The notes under the pieces were generated by a model that was not told the origin of the DNA, searched no databases, and saw nothing but the letters and a program-made list of their open reading frames with translations. 64,000 nt of DNA, taken from NCBI GenBank assembly GCA_040381075.1, contig JBEIHX010000001.1, forward strand, positions 62,001-126,000, in the 5' to 3' direction. The DNA comes from JBEIHX01 sp040381075 (GTDB lineage: Bacteria; Pseudomonadota; Alphaproteobacteria; Caulobacterales; Aquidulcibacteraceae). Position 1 is the stretch's first letter. Every line of letters begins with the position of its first letter. A program made the position numbers and the translations under genes. Shown one piece after another: positions 1 to 8,182 of this stretch.

Positions 1-285
1 CCGGAGAGAGACCTCATCAAGCTGGATCCGGGCGTTCGGGTGCGTGCGTCCGATCACCAGTCCGGACTGTTCGAAGCGGCCGCTGAGCTCCAGGTCGGAA
101 AACGTCGCAGGCGCCGCCGCAGGGGAGGGTGAGGCGTCGGCCGGAGTTTCATTGACCTTCGCGGACGCATCCCCCGCCTCACGCCCCAGTCCGGCGGCTG
201 TGTCCACGCGCGGCGCGGGAGCGGCTTCTCCGGCCTGACAGGCGCCGAGCAGGGCGAGCGCGGCCGCGAGCCCGACTGCGCGCAT
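1..285 (-). CDS. Putative lipoprotein, N-terminal part (probable M23-family peptidase), cut by window edge
   Basis: Reading leftwards from an ATG at 285, 95 codons stay open to the window edge. The first residues form a lipoprotein signal (MRAVGLAAALALLGAC) with lipobox LGAC and the lipidated Cys at residue 16, followed by an Ala/Pro-rich linker and then a segment around ELSGRFEQSGLVIGRT. That last segment resembles the region before the LytM/M23 domain of alphaproteobacterial peptidases, which is why a murein hydrolase is suggested; the catalytic domain itself lies outside the window. The start overlaps the TAA stop of the DUF2093 gene (TAATG), so the two are probably translated together. 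The lipoprotein call is firm; the M23 call is inference. Confidence 0.6.
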   Translation of the reverse strand, partial: MRAVGLAAALALLGACQAGEAAPAPRVDTAAGLGREAGDASAKVNETPADASPSPAAAPATFSDLELSGRFEQSGLVIGRTHPNARIQLDEVSLR

Positions 286-506
286 TACATGGTCCCGGTT
301 GCGGCAAACCGCTGCATGGCCGCCGCCGCGTCGACATAGGCCTCCTGGCGCGCGACGCTCCAATACCTCAGGTTTTCAAGTTGGATCCTCTCGCCCGTCA
401 CGGCGCACAGGACGAACCGACCGGGCTTCTGAATGGTGAAGTCAGCGTCCGTGTAAAGAATCTGCGCCTGGCCTTCGCCAAACGGCGTGCTGGCTCTGTC
501 GAGCAT
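285..506 (-). CDS. DUF2093 family small protein
   Basis: A 73-residue protein containing FVLCAVTGERIQLENLRYWSV followed by ARQEAYVDAA, which matches the DUF2093 family of small alphaproteobacterial proteins of unknown function. A longer reading frame extends to 593, but the ATG at 506 is chosen because a GGAGG ribosome site lies 7 bases before it and the family begins at this Met (MLDRAS). It sits between xseA and the lipoprotein gene, all read leftwards. Function is unknown; the family assignment rests on recognised motifs. Confidence 0.85.
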   Translation of the reverse strand: MLDRASTPFGEGQAQILYTDADFTIQKPGRFVLCAVTGERIQLENLRYWSVARQEAYVDAAAAMQRFAATGTM

Positions 507-589
507 TGCAAAGCCTCCGTATTGTTCCGGTATATCCGGTTTGTGCTCAGTGCGAAACCCGTCGCGCCGGGCGCTGGGCCTTCGGTCTC

Positions 590-2182
590 TCAAAAGAGAC
601 TTCCCTGTCCGCCGGTGCGCCCTGGCGGCGCGGCGGGGGTGTTGCGCCGGGCTGATGTGCGCGGGGTCTTCGCCGCGTTTTGGCTGTCTGCGCGTCCCGG
701 CGCGGAAGCAGCCGGGTCTTCGCTGTCGATGTGGGCGGCGCGCGCGCGGTCATGAAACTGCAGCATCACCGCATCGCCTGCGTTCAGCTGGGCGCCGCGC
801 GAGGCGAGCCTTCCGTCGGCGGCGATCACCAGGGCGAAACCGCGTTCAAGCACGCGCGCGTGGCTGAGGCTGTCCAGAAGCTTGGCCGCGGCCGCAAGGC
901 GGGTTGCGGCCTTCTCCTGTCCCCGCTCCAGCCCAGCCTGTGCGCGCGCGGCCAGCTTGACGAGATCGTCCCTGCCACGCGCCAGACGCTCCTGTTCGCT
1001 TGCGGCCGCGCGCGTGCGCGCGCCGGACAGTCGGGCGGCGAACTGGGCGAGGCGTTCACCGCGGCGCGTGATGTCGCGCACAAGCGCATCCGGCGACAGG
1101 CGCGGTGAGAGCCGCTCGAAGCTGATGCGTTGGGTCTGCGCGGTGTTGCGCAGGGCGGAATCGAGGCGGTCGGCGGCCCGGTCCAGACGCTGGGTTGCTG
1201 CGGCAAGCATGTCATGCGGCTTGGGCAGGGCGGCCCCCGCCGCCTTGAGTTCTGTCCGTCGGCGTTCCACGAGGCGCTGCAGTCCGGTGATGCGCCGCGC
1301 CCCCAGGGTTTCAATGCGGGCGATAAGCTCGCTGCGGACCGGAACCGCTTTCTCGGCTGCGGCGCTTGGGGTGGGCGCACGCAGATCCGACGCGTGATCG
1401 ATGAGGGTCGTGTCCGTCTCGTGGCCAACGGCGGAAATCAGCGGAATGGCGCTTTCTGCCGCGGCCCGCACGACTGCTTCTTCGTTGAACGCCCACAGAT
1501 CTTCAATCGAACCGCCGCCGCGCGCGACGATGAGCACATCGGGACGCCCGAGGTCGCCGTCGGCGGGCAGGGCGTTGAAGCCCCGGATGGCGCGTGCGAT
1601 CTGCGGGGCGGCGTGCTCGCCCTGGACAAGGACGGGCCAGAGCAGAACGCGGCGTGGAAAGCGGTCGGCAAGCCGGTGGAGAATGTCGCGGATCACCGCG
1701 CCGGTTGGCGAGGTGACCACGCCTATGACCTCCGGCAGGAAGGGAATAGGCCTTTTGCGCTCGGCGGCGAAGAGGCCTTCGCTGGCGAGTTGGGCTTTCA
1801 GCTTCTCAAGCTGCGCGAGCAGTGCGCCGACCCCGGCCGGCTCCATGCGTTCGCAGATGAGCTGGTAGCCTGACTTCATGGCGAAGGTTGAAAGTCGGCC
1901 GTGCGCCACGACTTCGAGGCCTTCATCCGGGCGAAAGCGAAGCTGCGAGGCGACGCCTTTCCACATGACAGCCGACAGCACGGCCTTATCGTCCTTCAGG
2001 TCGAAGTACATGTGGCCGGATTTGGCGACGATGACGCGCCCGAGCTCCCCGCGCACCCGCACATACCCATAGGCGTCCTCAATGGTGCGCTTGAGCCGGT
2101 TGGCGAGTTCTGAAACCGATAGCTCCGGTGCGTTGCTCAACCCGACGGGACCGGGGGCGAGGAGTGGGGCGGAATCGGACAT
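590..2182 (-). CDS. xseA: Exodeoxyribonuclease VII large subunit
   Basis: A 530-residue protein with an N-terminal OB-fold (about residues 20-115, ELSVSELANRLKRTIED then GHMYFDLKDDKAVLSAVMW) and the ExoVII catalytic region with VARGGGSIEDLWAFNEE and SAVGHETDTTLIDHASDLRAPTPSAAAE (written here in separate blocks). A long Arg/Ala-rich helical segment follows, as expected for the coiled-coil arm. ExoVII degrades single-stranded DNA to oligonucleotides with the small subunit XseB, which is not in the window. The C-terminus has an extra low-complexity Ala/Pro/Arg tail. The start is supported by GGAG directly upstream. It heads the leftward xseA-DUF2093-lipoprotein group. Confidence 0.96.
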   Translation of the reverse strand: MSDSAPLLAPGPVGLSNAPELSVSELANRLKRTIEDAYGYVRVRGELGRVIVAKSGHMYFDLKDDKAVLSAVMWKGVASQLRFRPDEGLEVVAHGRLSTFAMKSGYQLICERMEPAGVGALLAQLEKLKAQLASEGLFAAERKRPIPFLPEVIGVVTSPTGAVIRDILHRLADRFPRRVLLWPVLVQGEHAAPQIARAIRGFNALPADGDLGRPDVLIVARGGGSIEDLWAFNEEAVVRAAAESAIPLISAVGHETDTTLIDHASDLRAPTPSAAAEKAVPVRSELIARIETLGARRITGLQRLVERRRTELKAAGAALPKPHDMLAAATQRLDRAADRLDSALRNTAQTQRISFERLSPRLSPDALVRDITRRGERLAQFAARLSGARTRAAASEQERLARGRDDLVKLAARAQAGLERGQEKAATRLAAAAKLLDSLSHARVLERGFALVIAADGRLASRGAQLNAGDAVMLQFHDRARAAHIDSEDPAASAPGRADSQNAAKTPRTSARRNTPAAPPGRTGGQGSLF

Positions 2183-2383
2183 GCTCCAGCCTATCAGGAT
2201 TGTGCGTGATGTTCAGCCCGGCCCTGGGCGGCCCTGTCCGGCCCTGGGCGGTGTGGGCTTCGATCGTGCAGGGCCTCGGCCGCTGAGGGCTTGCGACTCC
2301 CGGGCGATGACCATGGCTTCATGGGCGTTCCGGCGCGCCGTCAGTCGCGGCGCGCCGAGTGTCAAAGGCTGGAAGGCCCGTGC

Positions 2384-3208
2384 ATGGCTTACGCCATGGA
2401 TGATCTGGCAAGGTTCTCTCTCCAAACGCTTCGGGTCGTGCGTGACGGTCATGTGCTCATCGTGTCGCTTGATCGCCCGCAGCGGCGCAACGCCCTCAAC
2501 CGACGGGCCTGTGATGAGATTGAGCAGGTGTTTCGCGCCGTCCGCTCAGACGGCCTCACGCGGTGTGTGGTGGTGACGGGCTGCGACCCCGCGTTTTGCG
2601 CCGGCGAGGATGTCAAGGAGATGATGGCTGGGCAGGAGGCGGTTGCGGCGCGCGCGCGCCTTGCCGCAATCCGGCCGGAGCCGACGCCCGCGGCTGTTGC
2701 GGTGTTGGAGTGTGAGCGTCCTGTTATCGCTGCGATAAACGGGGCGGCGGCTGGCTGGGGGCTGGAGCTGGCGCTCTATGCCGATATCCGCATTGCGAGC
2801 GAGCGCGCCGCCATGGGCGAGATCTTCGTCAAGCGCGGTCTGGTCAGCGATGTCGGGGGCGTGTGGCTTCTGCCGCTGATCGTCGGGCGCGAAGCCGCCG
2901 CCGAACTGCTGTTCACCGGGGATGTGATTGACGCGGCCCGGGCGCTCGAAATCCGGCTGGTGTCTCGGGTCGTCGCACATGCCGACCTTATGCCCACGGC
3001 GCTGGCGCTGGCCCATCGCATCGCGACCAACCCGCCTCTGGCGCTGGCGGCGTTGAAGGAAGGACTGCGCGTTGGCCGGCGTGAGGATCTTCGCGAGGTC
3101 GGAGCCTGGGTGTCAGGCACGCTTGCGAAGCTGTTCGCCACCGAGGATCACCGTGAGCGGGTCGCAAGTTTTCTGGAGAAGCGCGCGCCGGTGTTTCACG
3201 GCCGGTAG
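2384..3208 (+). CDS. Enoyl-CoA hydratase/isomerase family protein
   Basis: A 274-residue crotonase-fold protein. The oxyanion-hole region CDPAFCAGEDVKEM and the segment INGAAAGWGLELALYADIRI are typical of the family, and MGEIFVKRGLVSDVGG follows where active-site acidic residues usually lie. An upstream in-frame ATG at 2291 exists, but the ATG at 2384 is preferred because GGAAGG lies about 8 bases before it and the preceding residues look like untranslated sequence. It would act in cytoplasmic acyl-CoA metabolism; the specific substrate cannot be assigned. It is divergent from xseA and stands alone. Confidence 0.85.
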   Translation: MAYAMDDLARFSLQTLRVVRDGHVLIVSLDRPQRRNALNRRACDEIEQVFRAVRSDGLTRCVVVTGCDPAFCAGEDVKEMMAGQEAVAARARLAAIRPEPTPAAVAVLECERPVIAAINGAAAGWGLELALYADIRIASERAAMGEIFVKRGLVSDVGGVWLLPLIVGREAAAELLFTGDVIDAARALEIRLVSRVVAHADLMPTALALAHRIATNPPLALAALKEGLRVGRREDLREVGAWVSGTLAKLFATEDHRERVASFLEKRAPVFHGR

Positions 3209-3268
3209 GTCGGGCCTGCCAGGACAGCCTGCTGCGCCGATGCCGTCGCCCGGGTTTGCCTGATCGGT

Positions 3269-3308
3269 TTGGCCTGATGGGGCGGCCTGATAGGGCGGCC
3301 TGAGGGGG
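3269..3308. repeat. Short tandem repeat, 13-bp unit, 3 copies
   Basis: Three imperfect direct copies of a unit like cggcctgataggg (about 3269-3282, 3283-3295, 3296-3308) in the spacer between the enoyl-CoA hydratase and the thioesterase. Confidence 0.7.
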
Positions 3309-3350
3309 CTGCTTCGGCGACGCGTGCGTCTGTCGCCGCCATCCGCCGCC

Positions 3351-3896
3351 TCAGCTCCTTGTGGAGAAACGTTCGAACGGCCGCGGCGCGGCGGTTGCTG
3401 AGGCCTTGGCGACCAGACGCTCTTCAGGATCGAAGAGTTCAGCCTCCAGAAAGGCTGCGCCCTTGCCGAAGCGCAGGACGCGCGCTTCGGCCCGCAGGGG
3501 ACCCGGAAAGGCAGGGCGCAGAAAACTGGTCTTCATCTCCAGGGTCGGCACGTACATCGACACGTTCGAGGCGATGATTCCGGCTGTCGCCATCGCTTCG
3601 TCCAGCATGGCCATCAGGAAGCCGCCCTGGATGGCGCCGGAAGGATTTCTGAAATCTTCGGCGGCCATGAAATCCAGACTGACACGCATAGCCGCCTGAT
3701 CGACGGCGCGCACGCGCATGCCGAGCAATTCTGAGCAGGGAGGTCGACTGCGCGCGTTCTGGAAGCGGGCCAGCATATCGGCGTCAGACAGGATGGGACG
3801 GCCGTAGCGTTCACCGCCCGTCGCTTTGGGCGCCTCCGCGGGCGCCTCATCGGGCCCGCTGCTGTCGTTGGGACCTGCCGGCGCGCGCGTACTCAC
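3351..3896 (-). CDS. PaaI-like hotdog-fold thioesterase
   Basis: A 181-residue protein whose core fits the PaaI/4HBT hotdog family: SELLGMRVRAVD, then DFRNPSGAIQGGFLMAMLDEAM, which carries the G-x-x-Q-G-G-F-x-x-x-x-x-D helix of acyl-CoA thioesterases, then TLEMKTSFLRPA. The N-terminal ~40 residues are Pro/Ala-rich and probably disordered. It starts with GTG that overlaps the sspB stop (GTGA), so it is translationally coupled to sspB. It would hydrolyse an acyl-CoA; the substrate is unknown. Confidence 0.85.
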   Translation of the reverse strand: MSTRAPAGPNDSSGPDEAPAEAPKATGGERYGRPILSDADMLARFQNARSRPPCSELLGMRVRAVDQAAMRVSLDFMAAEDFRNPSGAIQGGFLMAMLDEAMATAGIIASNVSMYVPTLEMKTSFLRPAFPGPLRAEARVLRFGKGAAFLEAELFDPEERLVAKASATAAPRPFERFSTRS

Positions 3897-4411
3897 TTCT
3901 TGCGAAATGCGTCGAGCGCCACGACTGCCCCGCCTGCCGGCGGCGCGGCCACATCCTGACCGCCTGGCGCGGGTCTTTGCCCGGCCCCCTGGCGTGAGGC
4001 CGATGCTGACGCCTGGCCTGCGCCATGAAGTTCGCCCGGCTCCTCGGCCTCGAAGTTGAGACCAAATCCGACGGAGGGATCAACGAACCGAGTGATGGCT
4101 GTGTAGGGCACCACGATACGGTGCGGAACGCCGGCGAATTTGAGAAGGACGCAGAAGCGGTCGTGGAACGGCTCGAGTTCCCAGAACTGGTGCTCGAGGA
4201 CAATTGTCATCTGGTCGGTGTAGGTTTCACGCAGGCGTTCGCCCAGTTCGACCCCCGCCGCCTTGGTGCTGAAGGTGATGTAGAAATGATGTCCTCCCGG
4301 CAGGCCATCCGGCCCAGCCGCCTTCGACAGCGCCATGCGCACCACGTCCCGCAGCGCGTCCCGCGTCATCTTTTCGTAGCCGATCCTGTCTTCCGCCACG
4401 AACCCCTCCAT
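3893..4411 (-). CDS. sspB: SspB family ClpXP protease adaptor
   Basis: A 172-residue protein with the alphaproteobacterial SspB pattern: IGYEKMTRDALRDVVRMALS, then PGGHHFYITFSTKAAGVELG, MTIVLEHQFWEL, and IVVPYTAITRFVDPSVGFGL. The C-terminus is a flexible linker ending in VVALDAFRKK, which matches the short tail with which SspB docks on the ClpX N-domain. SspB delivers ssrA-tagged and other substrates to ClpXP. It is the first gene of a two-gene coupled unit with the thioesterase. Together with clpS-clpA near 20 kb, the window holds adaptors for both Clp proteases. Confidence 0.93.
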   Translation of the reverse strand: MEGFVAEDRIGYEKMTRDALRDVVRMALSKAAGPDGLPGGHHFYITFSTKAAGVELGERLRETYTDQMTIVLEHQFWELEPFHDRFCVLLKFAGVPHRIVVPYTAITRFVDPSVGFGLNFEAEEPGELHGAGQASASASRQGAGQRPAPGGQDVAAPPAGGAVVALDAFRKK

Positions 4412-4825
4412 TCAGCCGCGGGCAGGGTAGTCCGGACCTGCGGAAGGTCAATGCGGCGCGCGCAGCACGGGAGCCTTTGTCGAGACGGTCGCGCATCAGG
4501 TGCGATGGGCGTCGCATCGCGCGGCGCATTTCGCCCCATAAGGCGCGCGCAGCGCGGTGTGAGGCGGGCCATGTCGCATGCACGCCCCATACTGGACTGC
4601 GGAACTTGACAGGCCGCACCTCCCAAAGGGCCGGGCTCCCAGAAGGCGGGATCATGCGCCTGGACCCCGGCGCGGCGGCGGGCGTGCAGGCGCGCCGCAG
4701 AAAAATCCGCAGAAGTGCATGAAATGCGGACTGCCGCGCCCGCCCCGGCGCCAGATCCTCTCTCTAAGATCAGATCCTCTTTCTAGGGCCAGATCCTCTT
4801 TCTAAGGATGGTGCGCGCCGCGCGC
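4412..4825. other. Intergenic region without a recognised gene
   Basis: About 410 bases between the sspB start and the ald stop. Open frames here are short and GC-driven and none has a supported start or family. The only clear structure is a three-copy 19-bp direct repeat at its right end. Confidence 0.6.
4752..4808. repeat. Tandem repeat, 19-bp unit, 3 copies, beyond the ald stop
   Basis: Three direct copies of cagatcctctttctaaggn (4752-4770, 4771-4789, 4790-4808) differing at a few positions. The array lies 17 bases downstream of the alanine dehydrogenase stop codon. The unit is AT-richer than its surroundings. No inverted repeat was seen, so it does not look like a standard terminator. 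Confidence 0.85.
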
Positions 4826-5941
4826 TCAGTCGGCGAGCCAGGACGGACGTTTGAAGGCAAGGCCGAGGTCGCGGGCCACCGCCTCATGGGTGATCTCGCC
4901 CTCCGCCACGCTCAGTCCGCGCGCGAAGCCCGGATCGGATTTCAGGCAGGTCCGTGCGCCGAGTGCGGCAAGGCGTTTGACGTAGGGCAGGGTGGCCTTG
5001 GTGAGGGCGAAGGTGGACGTCCGCGGCACAGCCCCCGGCATGTTGGCGACGCAATAGTGGATGACGCCGTCGACCACGAAGACCGGCGCGTCATGGGTGG
5101 TTGGGTGGGATGTCTCGAAGCAGCCCCCCTGGTCGATGGCCACGTCGACAAGGACGGCGCCGGGTTTCATCGTCCGAACCATGTCGCGGGTGACCAGCTT
5201 GGGCGCGGCTGCGCCTGGCACAAGAACGGCGCCGATGATCAGATCTGCTTCCATCACCGCCGCCTGAACTGCGCGCTTGGTGGAATAGCGCGTGGTCAGA
5301 CGATCTCCGTAGAGTGCGTCGAGTTCATCGAGGCGCGCGTCACAGATGTCGAAAATGCTCACGTCGGCGCGCATCCCCATAGCGATCTGCGCCGCATGGG
5401 AGCCTGACACGCCGCCGCCGATAATCACCACCTTTGCGGGCGCGACGCCCGGGGCGCCGCCGAGCAGTATTCCGCGCCCGCCATGGGCGCGTTCCAGATA
5501 GTGCGCGCCGACCTGAACCGCCATCCGTCCGGCGACTTCCGACATCGGCTGCAGCAGCGCCAAGCGTCCCCTCGCATCGGTGACGGTTTCATATGCGATT
5601 GCGAGGGCGCCAGAAGCGCGCAGGCTGTTCGCCTGGTCCTTGTCGGCGGCGAGATGCAGATAGGTGAACAGGATCTGATCCGGCCGCAGCATGGCGCATT
5701 CAACGGACTGGGGTTCCTTGACCTTCACGATCAGCTCGGCTTCGCCGAAGACGCTGGCCGCGTCGGGTGCGATCTCGGCGCCGGCCTTCACATAGTCTTC
5801 GTCATCAAAGCCAGCGCCGAGGCCTGCGCCGGCCTGCACCAAGACGTGGTGCCCGGCCTCGACCAGTTCCGCGGCGCCGTCCGGCGTTACCGACACCCGG
5901 TATTCATGGACCTTGATTTCTTTTGGCACCCCGATGCGCAT
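4826..5941 (-). CDS. ald: Alanine dehydrogenase
   Basis: A 371-residue protein of the usual family length, starting MRIGVPKEIKVHEYRVSVTP with the conserved substrate-site Lys and Arg. Further motifs are LFTYLHLAADKDQA with the catalytic His, the NAD-binding VVIIGGGVSGSHAAQIAMGM (about residues 170-190), and VDVAIDQGGCFETSHPTTH. It catalyses NAD-dependent interconversion of L-alanine with pyruvate plus ammonia in the cytoplasm. A purine-rich AGGACAGGGAC sequence precedes the ATG. It stands alone. In many alphaproteobacteria the gene is next to an Lrp regulator; none is visible here. Confidence 0.96.
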   Translation of the reverse strand: MRIGVPKEIKVHEYRVSVTPDGAAELVEAGHHVLVQAGAGLGAGFDDEDYVKAGAEIAPDAASVFGEAELIVKVKEPQSVECAMLRPDQILFTYLHLAADKDQANSLRASGALAIAYETVTDARGRLALLQPMSEVAGRMAVQVGAHYLERAHGGRGILLGGAPGVAPAKVVIIGGGVSGSHAAQIAMGMRADVSIFDICDARLDELDALYGDRLTTRYSTKRAVQAAVMEADLIIGAVLVPGAAAPKLVTRDMVRTMKPGAVLVDVAIDQGGCFETSHPTTHDAPVFVVDGVIHYCVANMPGAVPRTSTFALTKATLPYVKRLAALGARTCLKSDPGFARGLSVAEGEITHEAVARDLGLAFKRPSWLAD

Positions 5942-6807
5942 GTCCCTGTCCTTGCCTGGCCGCCGGCTGCCTGACCGAAGGCGCCTGGTCTGCTGCTAGC
6001 TCCAGATGCGCCGGCGGGCAACTGATCCGCTCTGCAACCCCGCCTTGCGGGTCCGCTCCTGTGGCCCGGATTGGGTGCGCACCGAATCGCCCCTGAACCT
6101 GCGGCATGTGCTGTCTGGGAGCCAACTGCCGGTGCAGTCCATTCGTCGGTGGGATTGGGCGCGCCCGCGCCCGGCCCCGCCGGCTGCGCAATCGAGGCGC
6201 GCAGTGCGTCGGCCTCAGCCTGCAGGCGGGTGAAGCGGGGACAGGCTGCACGCCTGCGCCGGAGCGGGGCCTGGTTGGTGCTGGTTGCCCCCCTCTACGC
6301 CCCCGCCGTCGCCCCGTGACGCGTCAGGAGTCCATGGAGGAGCCTATGGAGGGACCCATGCAGGGACCTATGGAGGAGGCTGTGGAGGAGGCCATGGTCG
6401 CCCTGAGACACCTGGAGTGCGGCGGAGGCTGGGCTGGTCGCCAGAATGGCCAGACTGGTCGACCGGCCGGCCGTGCGCCGCCCCGGCCGCGCTGGTCGCG
6501 ATGGCGCAGGCGCGTGCGGCCCTCTTCGGGGCGGCGAAGCCGCGGGTTCGAACCGGATCTCAGGTCGGTGGACGCCGCAGCGGATGTCCGCGCGCAGGCG
6601 CGCGGATCGCCAGAACCGCGCGTACGGCTTGATCTGCATCAGTCTGGCCGGCATCGACGAGCCCCGTGCATGCGCCGCTGTCTGCCGGAGCTGCAGTCTG
6701 CCCGGGCCGGTCGGTCGGGCTGTGCAGGACGCGCTGCGGGCGCCTTTGGCGACGCTTGGCGTTCAGGTATCAAGACGGGCGCCAAGGCGCCTGTGCCGGA
6801 GAGAATG
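5942..6807. other. Gene-poor spacer before queF, with a 12-bp tandem repeat
   Basis: About 870 bases between the ald start and queF. Long frames run through it because it is extremely GC-rich, including one in phase with queF, but their translations are Arg/Pro/Gly-rich without family features. A 12-bp repeat at 6334-6393 is the only clear structure. Confidence 0.55.
6334..6396. repeat. Tandem repeat, 12-bp unit, 5 copies
   Basis: Five direct copies of atggaggagcct-like units (6334, 6346, 6358, 6370, 6382), followed by a partial copy. In frame it would read MEEPMEGPMQGPMEEAVEEA, and each unit resembles a ribosome site next to an ATG, but no supported gene follows in that frame before queF. 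Confidence 0.75.
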
Positions 6808-7272
6808 ATGTCCAGTTCGGTTTATGTCGGCCTTACCCAACTTGGTGGCCAAAGCGCGATCCCGGCGTCGCCGCAGGAAGCGGTGTTGGAACGGGTCGTC
6901 AATCCGCATCCCGGGGTGCGGTATCTGGTTCGCCTCGTTGCTCCCGAGTTCACGAGCCTGTGTCCGATCACCGGCCAGCCTGACTTTGCGCATCTGGTGA
7001 TCGATTATGCTCCGCGCGACCATCTCGTGGAGTCCAAGAGCCTCAAGCTCTATCTTGCAAGCTTCCGCAATCACGGCGCGTTTCACGAGGACTGCACCGT
7101 GGCCATCGGGCGGCGGCTGACTGAACTTCTCGCGCCGGAGTGGTTGCGCATTGGCGGTTACTGGTATCCGCGCGGCGGAATCCCGATTGATGTGTTCTTC
7201 GCCACCGGGCCTGTTCCACAGGATCTTTGGGCGCCTGATCAGGGCGTCCCGCCCTACCGCGGCCGCGGGTAG
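6808..7272 (+). CDS. queF: NADPH-dependent 7-cyano-7-deazaguanine reductase QueF (short type)
   Basis: A 154-residue protein matching short, single-domain QueF. FTSLCPITGQPDFAHLVIDY holds the catalytic Cys that forms the thioimide with preQ0 and the nearby Asp, and SFRNHGAFHEDCTV holds the substrate-binding FRNHxxFHE motif. It reduces preQ0 to preQ1 in queuosine synthesis. An open frame extends 700 bases upstream, but the double ATG at 6805/6808 follows GGAGAG and matches the family start. No other queuosine gene is in the window. Its last 19 bases overlap the convergent mscS-like gene. Confidence 0.95.
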   Translation: MSSSVYVGLTQLGGQSAIPASPQEAVLERVVNPHPGVRYLVRLVAPEFTSLCPITGQPDFAHLVIDYAPRDHLVESKSLKLYLASFRNHGAFHEDCTVAIGRRLTELLAPEWLRIGGYWYPRGGIPIDVFFATGPVPQDLWAPDQGVPPYRGRG

Positions 7273-8129
7273 GCGTCGGCGGCGGATGCGCCGTAGCGCA
7301 CCACGCCGGAGGCCGCGAAACGGCTGAGCAGTTCGACCGTGAGGCTGTCGCGGGCGGCGCGCTGCCGGCGCGGATCGACGGCATAGCGCAGGGTCAGCTC
7401 CAGAAAACCATGGCGCGGGGTCATGTAGACACGCGGAGCGAGATCGCCCTCATCAAGCATTGAGCGCCTGGCGAACTCTTTCCAGGCCTGAGCGTTGGCC
7501 GCCCATACCTCGCCCAGCTGGGCCTGGGCGATGTTGAGCGCGAGGGTGCGCGCCTGACGCCAGTCGCTCTCGTAATCGAGCGAGAAGCTCAGTTCGTCCC
7601 ACACGAAGCGGGTCTCGCCGGTCGCGTTGTACACAGGCGTCGAAAAAACGTTGTGGTTCGCCACGGTGACTTCCCGCCCGGTGTAGGAGTCCACTCCGCC
7701 CGCTCCGGAAACCTCCATCAGCGTGGTGCGCACGAGGCTGACGTCGATGACGTCGCCGCTGACGCCAGCGATCGTGACGCGGTCGCCGATCTTGTAGATT
7801 CGCCCGAAGCTGATCGCAAACCAGCCCGCGACGCTCGCAAATACGTCCCGCAGGGCGATCGCCACCCCAATGCCGGCCACCGCGAGGAAGACAGTAAAAC
7901 CTGACAGGCGGTTCCCGAAGATCCCGAGCACAACGATGATGAAGGCGAGCCAGGCCGCCACGGTCACCAGGCGGCGCGCACGCCAGCGCGTCGCCGGTTC
8001 CTCGATTGTGCGATCCACAAAAGCCTTCAGGGTTCTCTCGGCGATCCAGATCAGGCCGCCGGTCGCAACCAGCGCCGCCACCCCCGCGATCACGAGCGGA
8101 TCGAAATAGAAGGTCGGCCACTCAATCAT
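7254..8129 (-). CDS. Mechanosensitive ion channel, MscS family
   Basis: A 291-residue inner-membrane protein. Predicted helices lie at about residues 10-35 and 55-75, and a Gly/Ala-rich pore helix at FLAVAGIGVAIALRDVFAS (about 80-100). The cytoplasmic beta domain follows with FGRIYKIGDRVTIAGVSGDVIDVSL, the hallmark of MscS channels. It should open under membrane tension on hypo-osmotic shock. The length matches small MscS channels (YnaI/YbdG types are longer). It converges on queF with a 19-base overlap of coding ends. Confidence 0.93.
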   Translation of the reverse strand: MIEWPTFYFDPLVIAGVAALVATGGLIWIAERTLKAFVDRTIEEPATRWRARRLVTVAAWLAFIIVVLGIFGNRLSGFTVFLAVAGIGVAIALRDVFASVAGWFAISFGRIYKIGDRVTIAGVSGDVIDVSLVRTTLMEVSGAGGVDSYTGREVTVANHNVFSTPVYNATGETRFVWDELSFSLDYESDWRQARTLALNIAQAQLGEVWAANAQAWKEFARRSMLDEGDLAPRVYMTPRHGFLELTLRYAVDPRRQRAARDSLTVELLSRFAASGVVRYGASAADAYPRPR

Positions 8130-8182
8130 GCGCTGTTGTGTCTCCAGAAGGCGCCGGGCCGCAACGTCCCCGTCGGGTCATG

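Noticed and set aside
6530..6600. GGTTCGAACC at 6545-6554 resembles a tRNA T-loop
   Set aside because: The 5-base T-stem does not pair on either strand, and no acceptor or anticodon stem could be built around it.
6106..6807. Upstream in-phase extension of queF (234 codons)
   Set aside because: No similarity to QueF; the short QueF family starts at the ATG pair at 6805/6808, which has a ribosome site.
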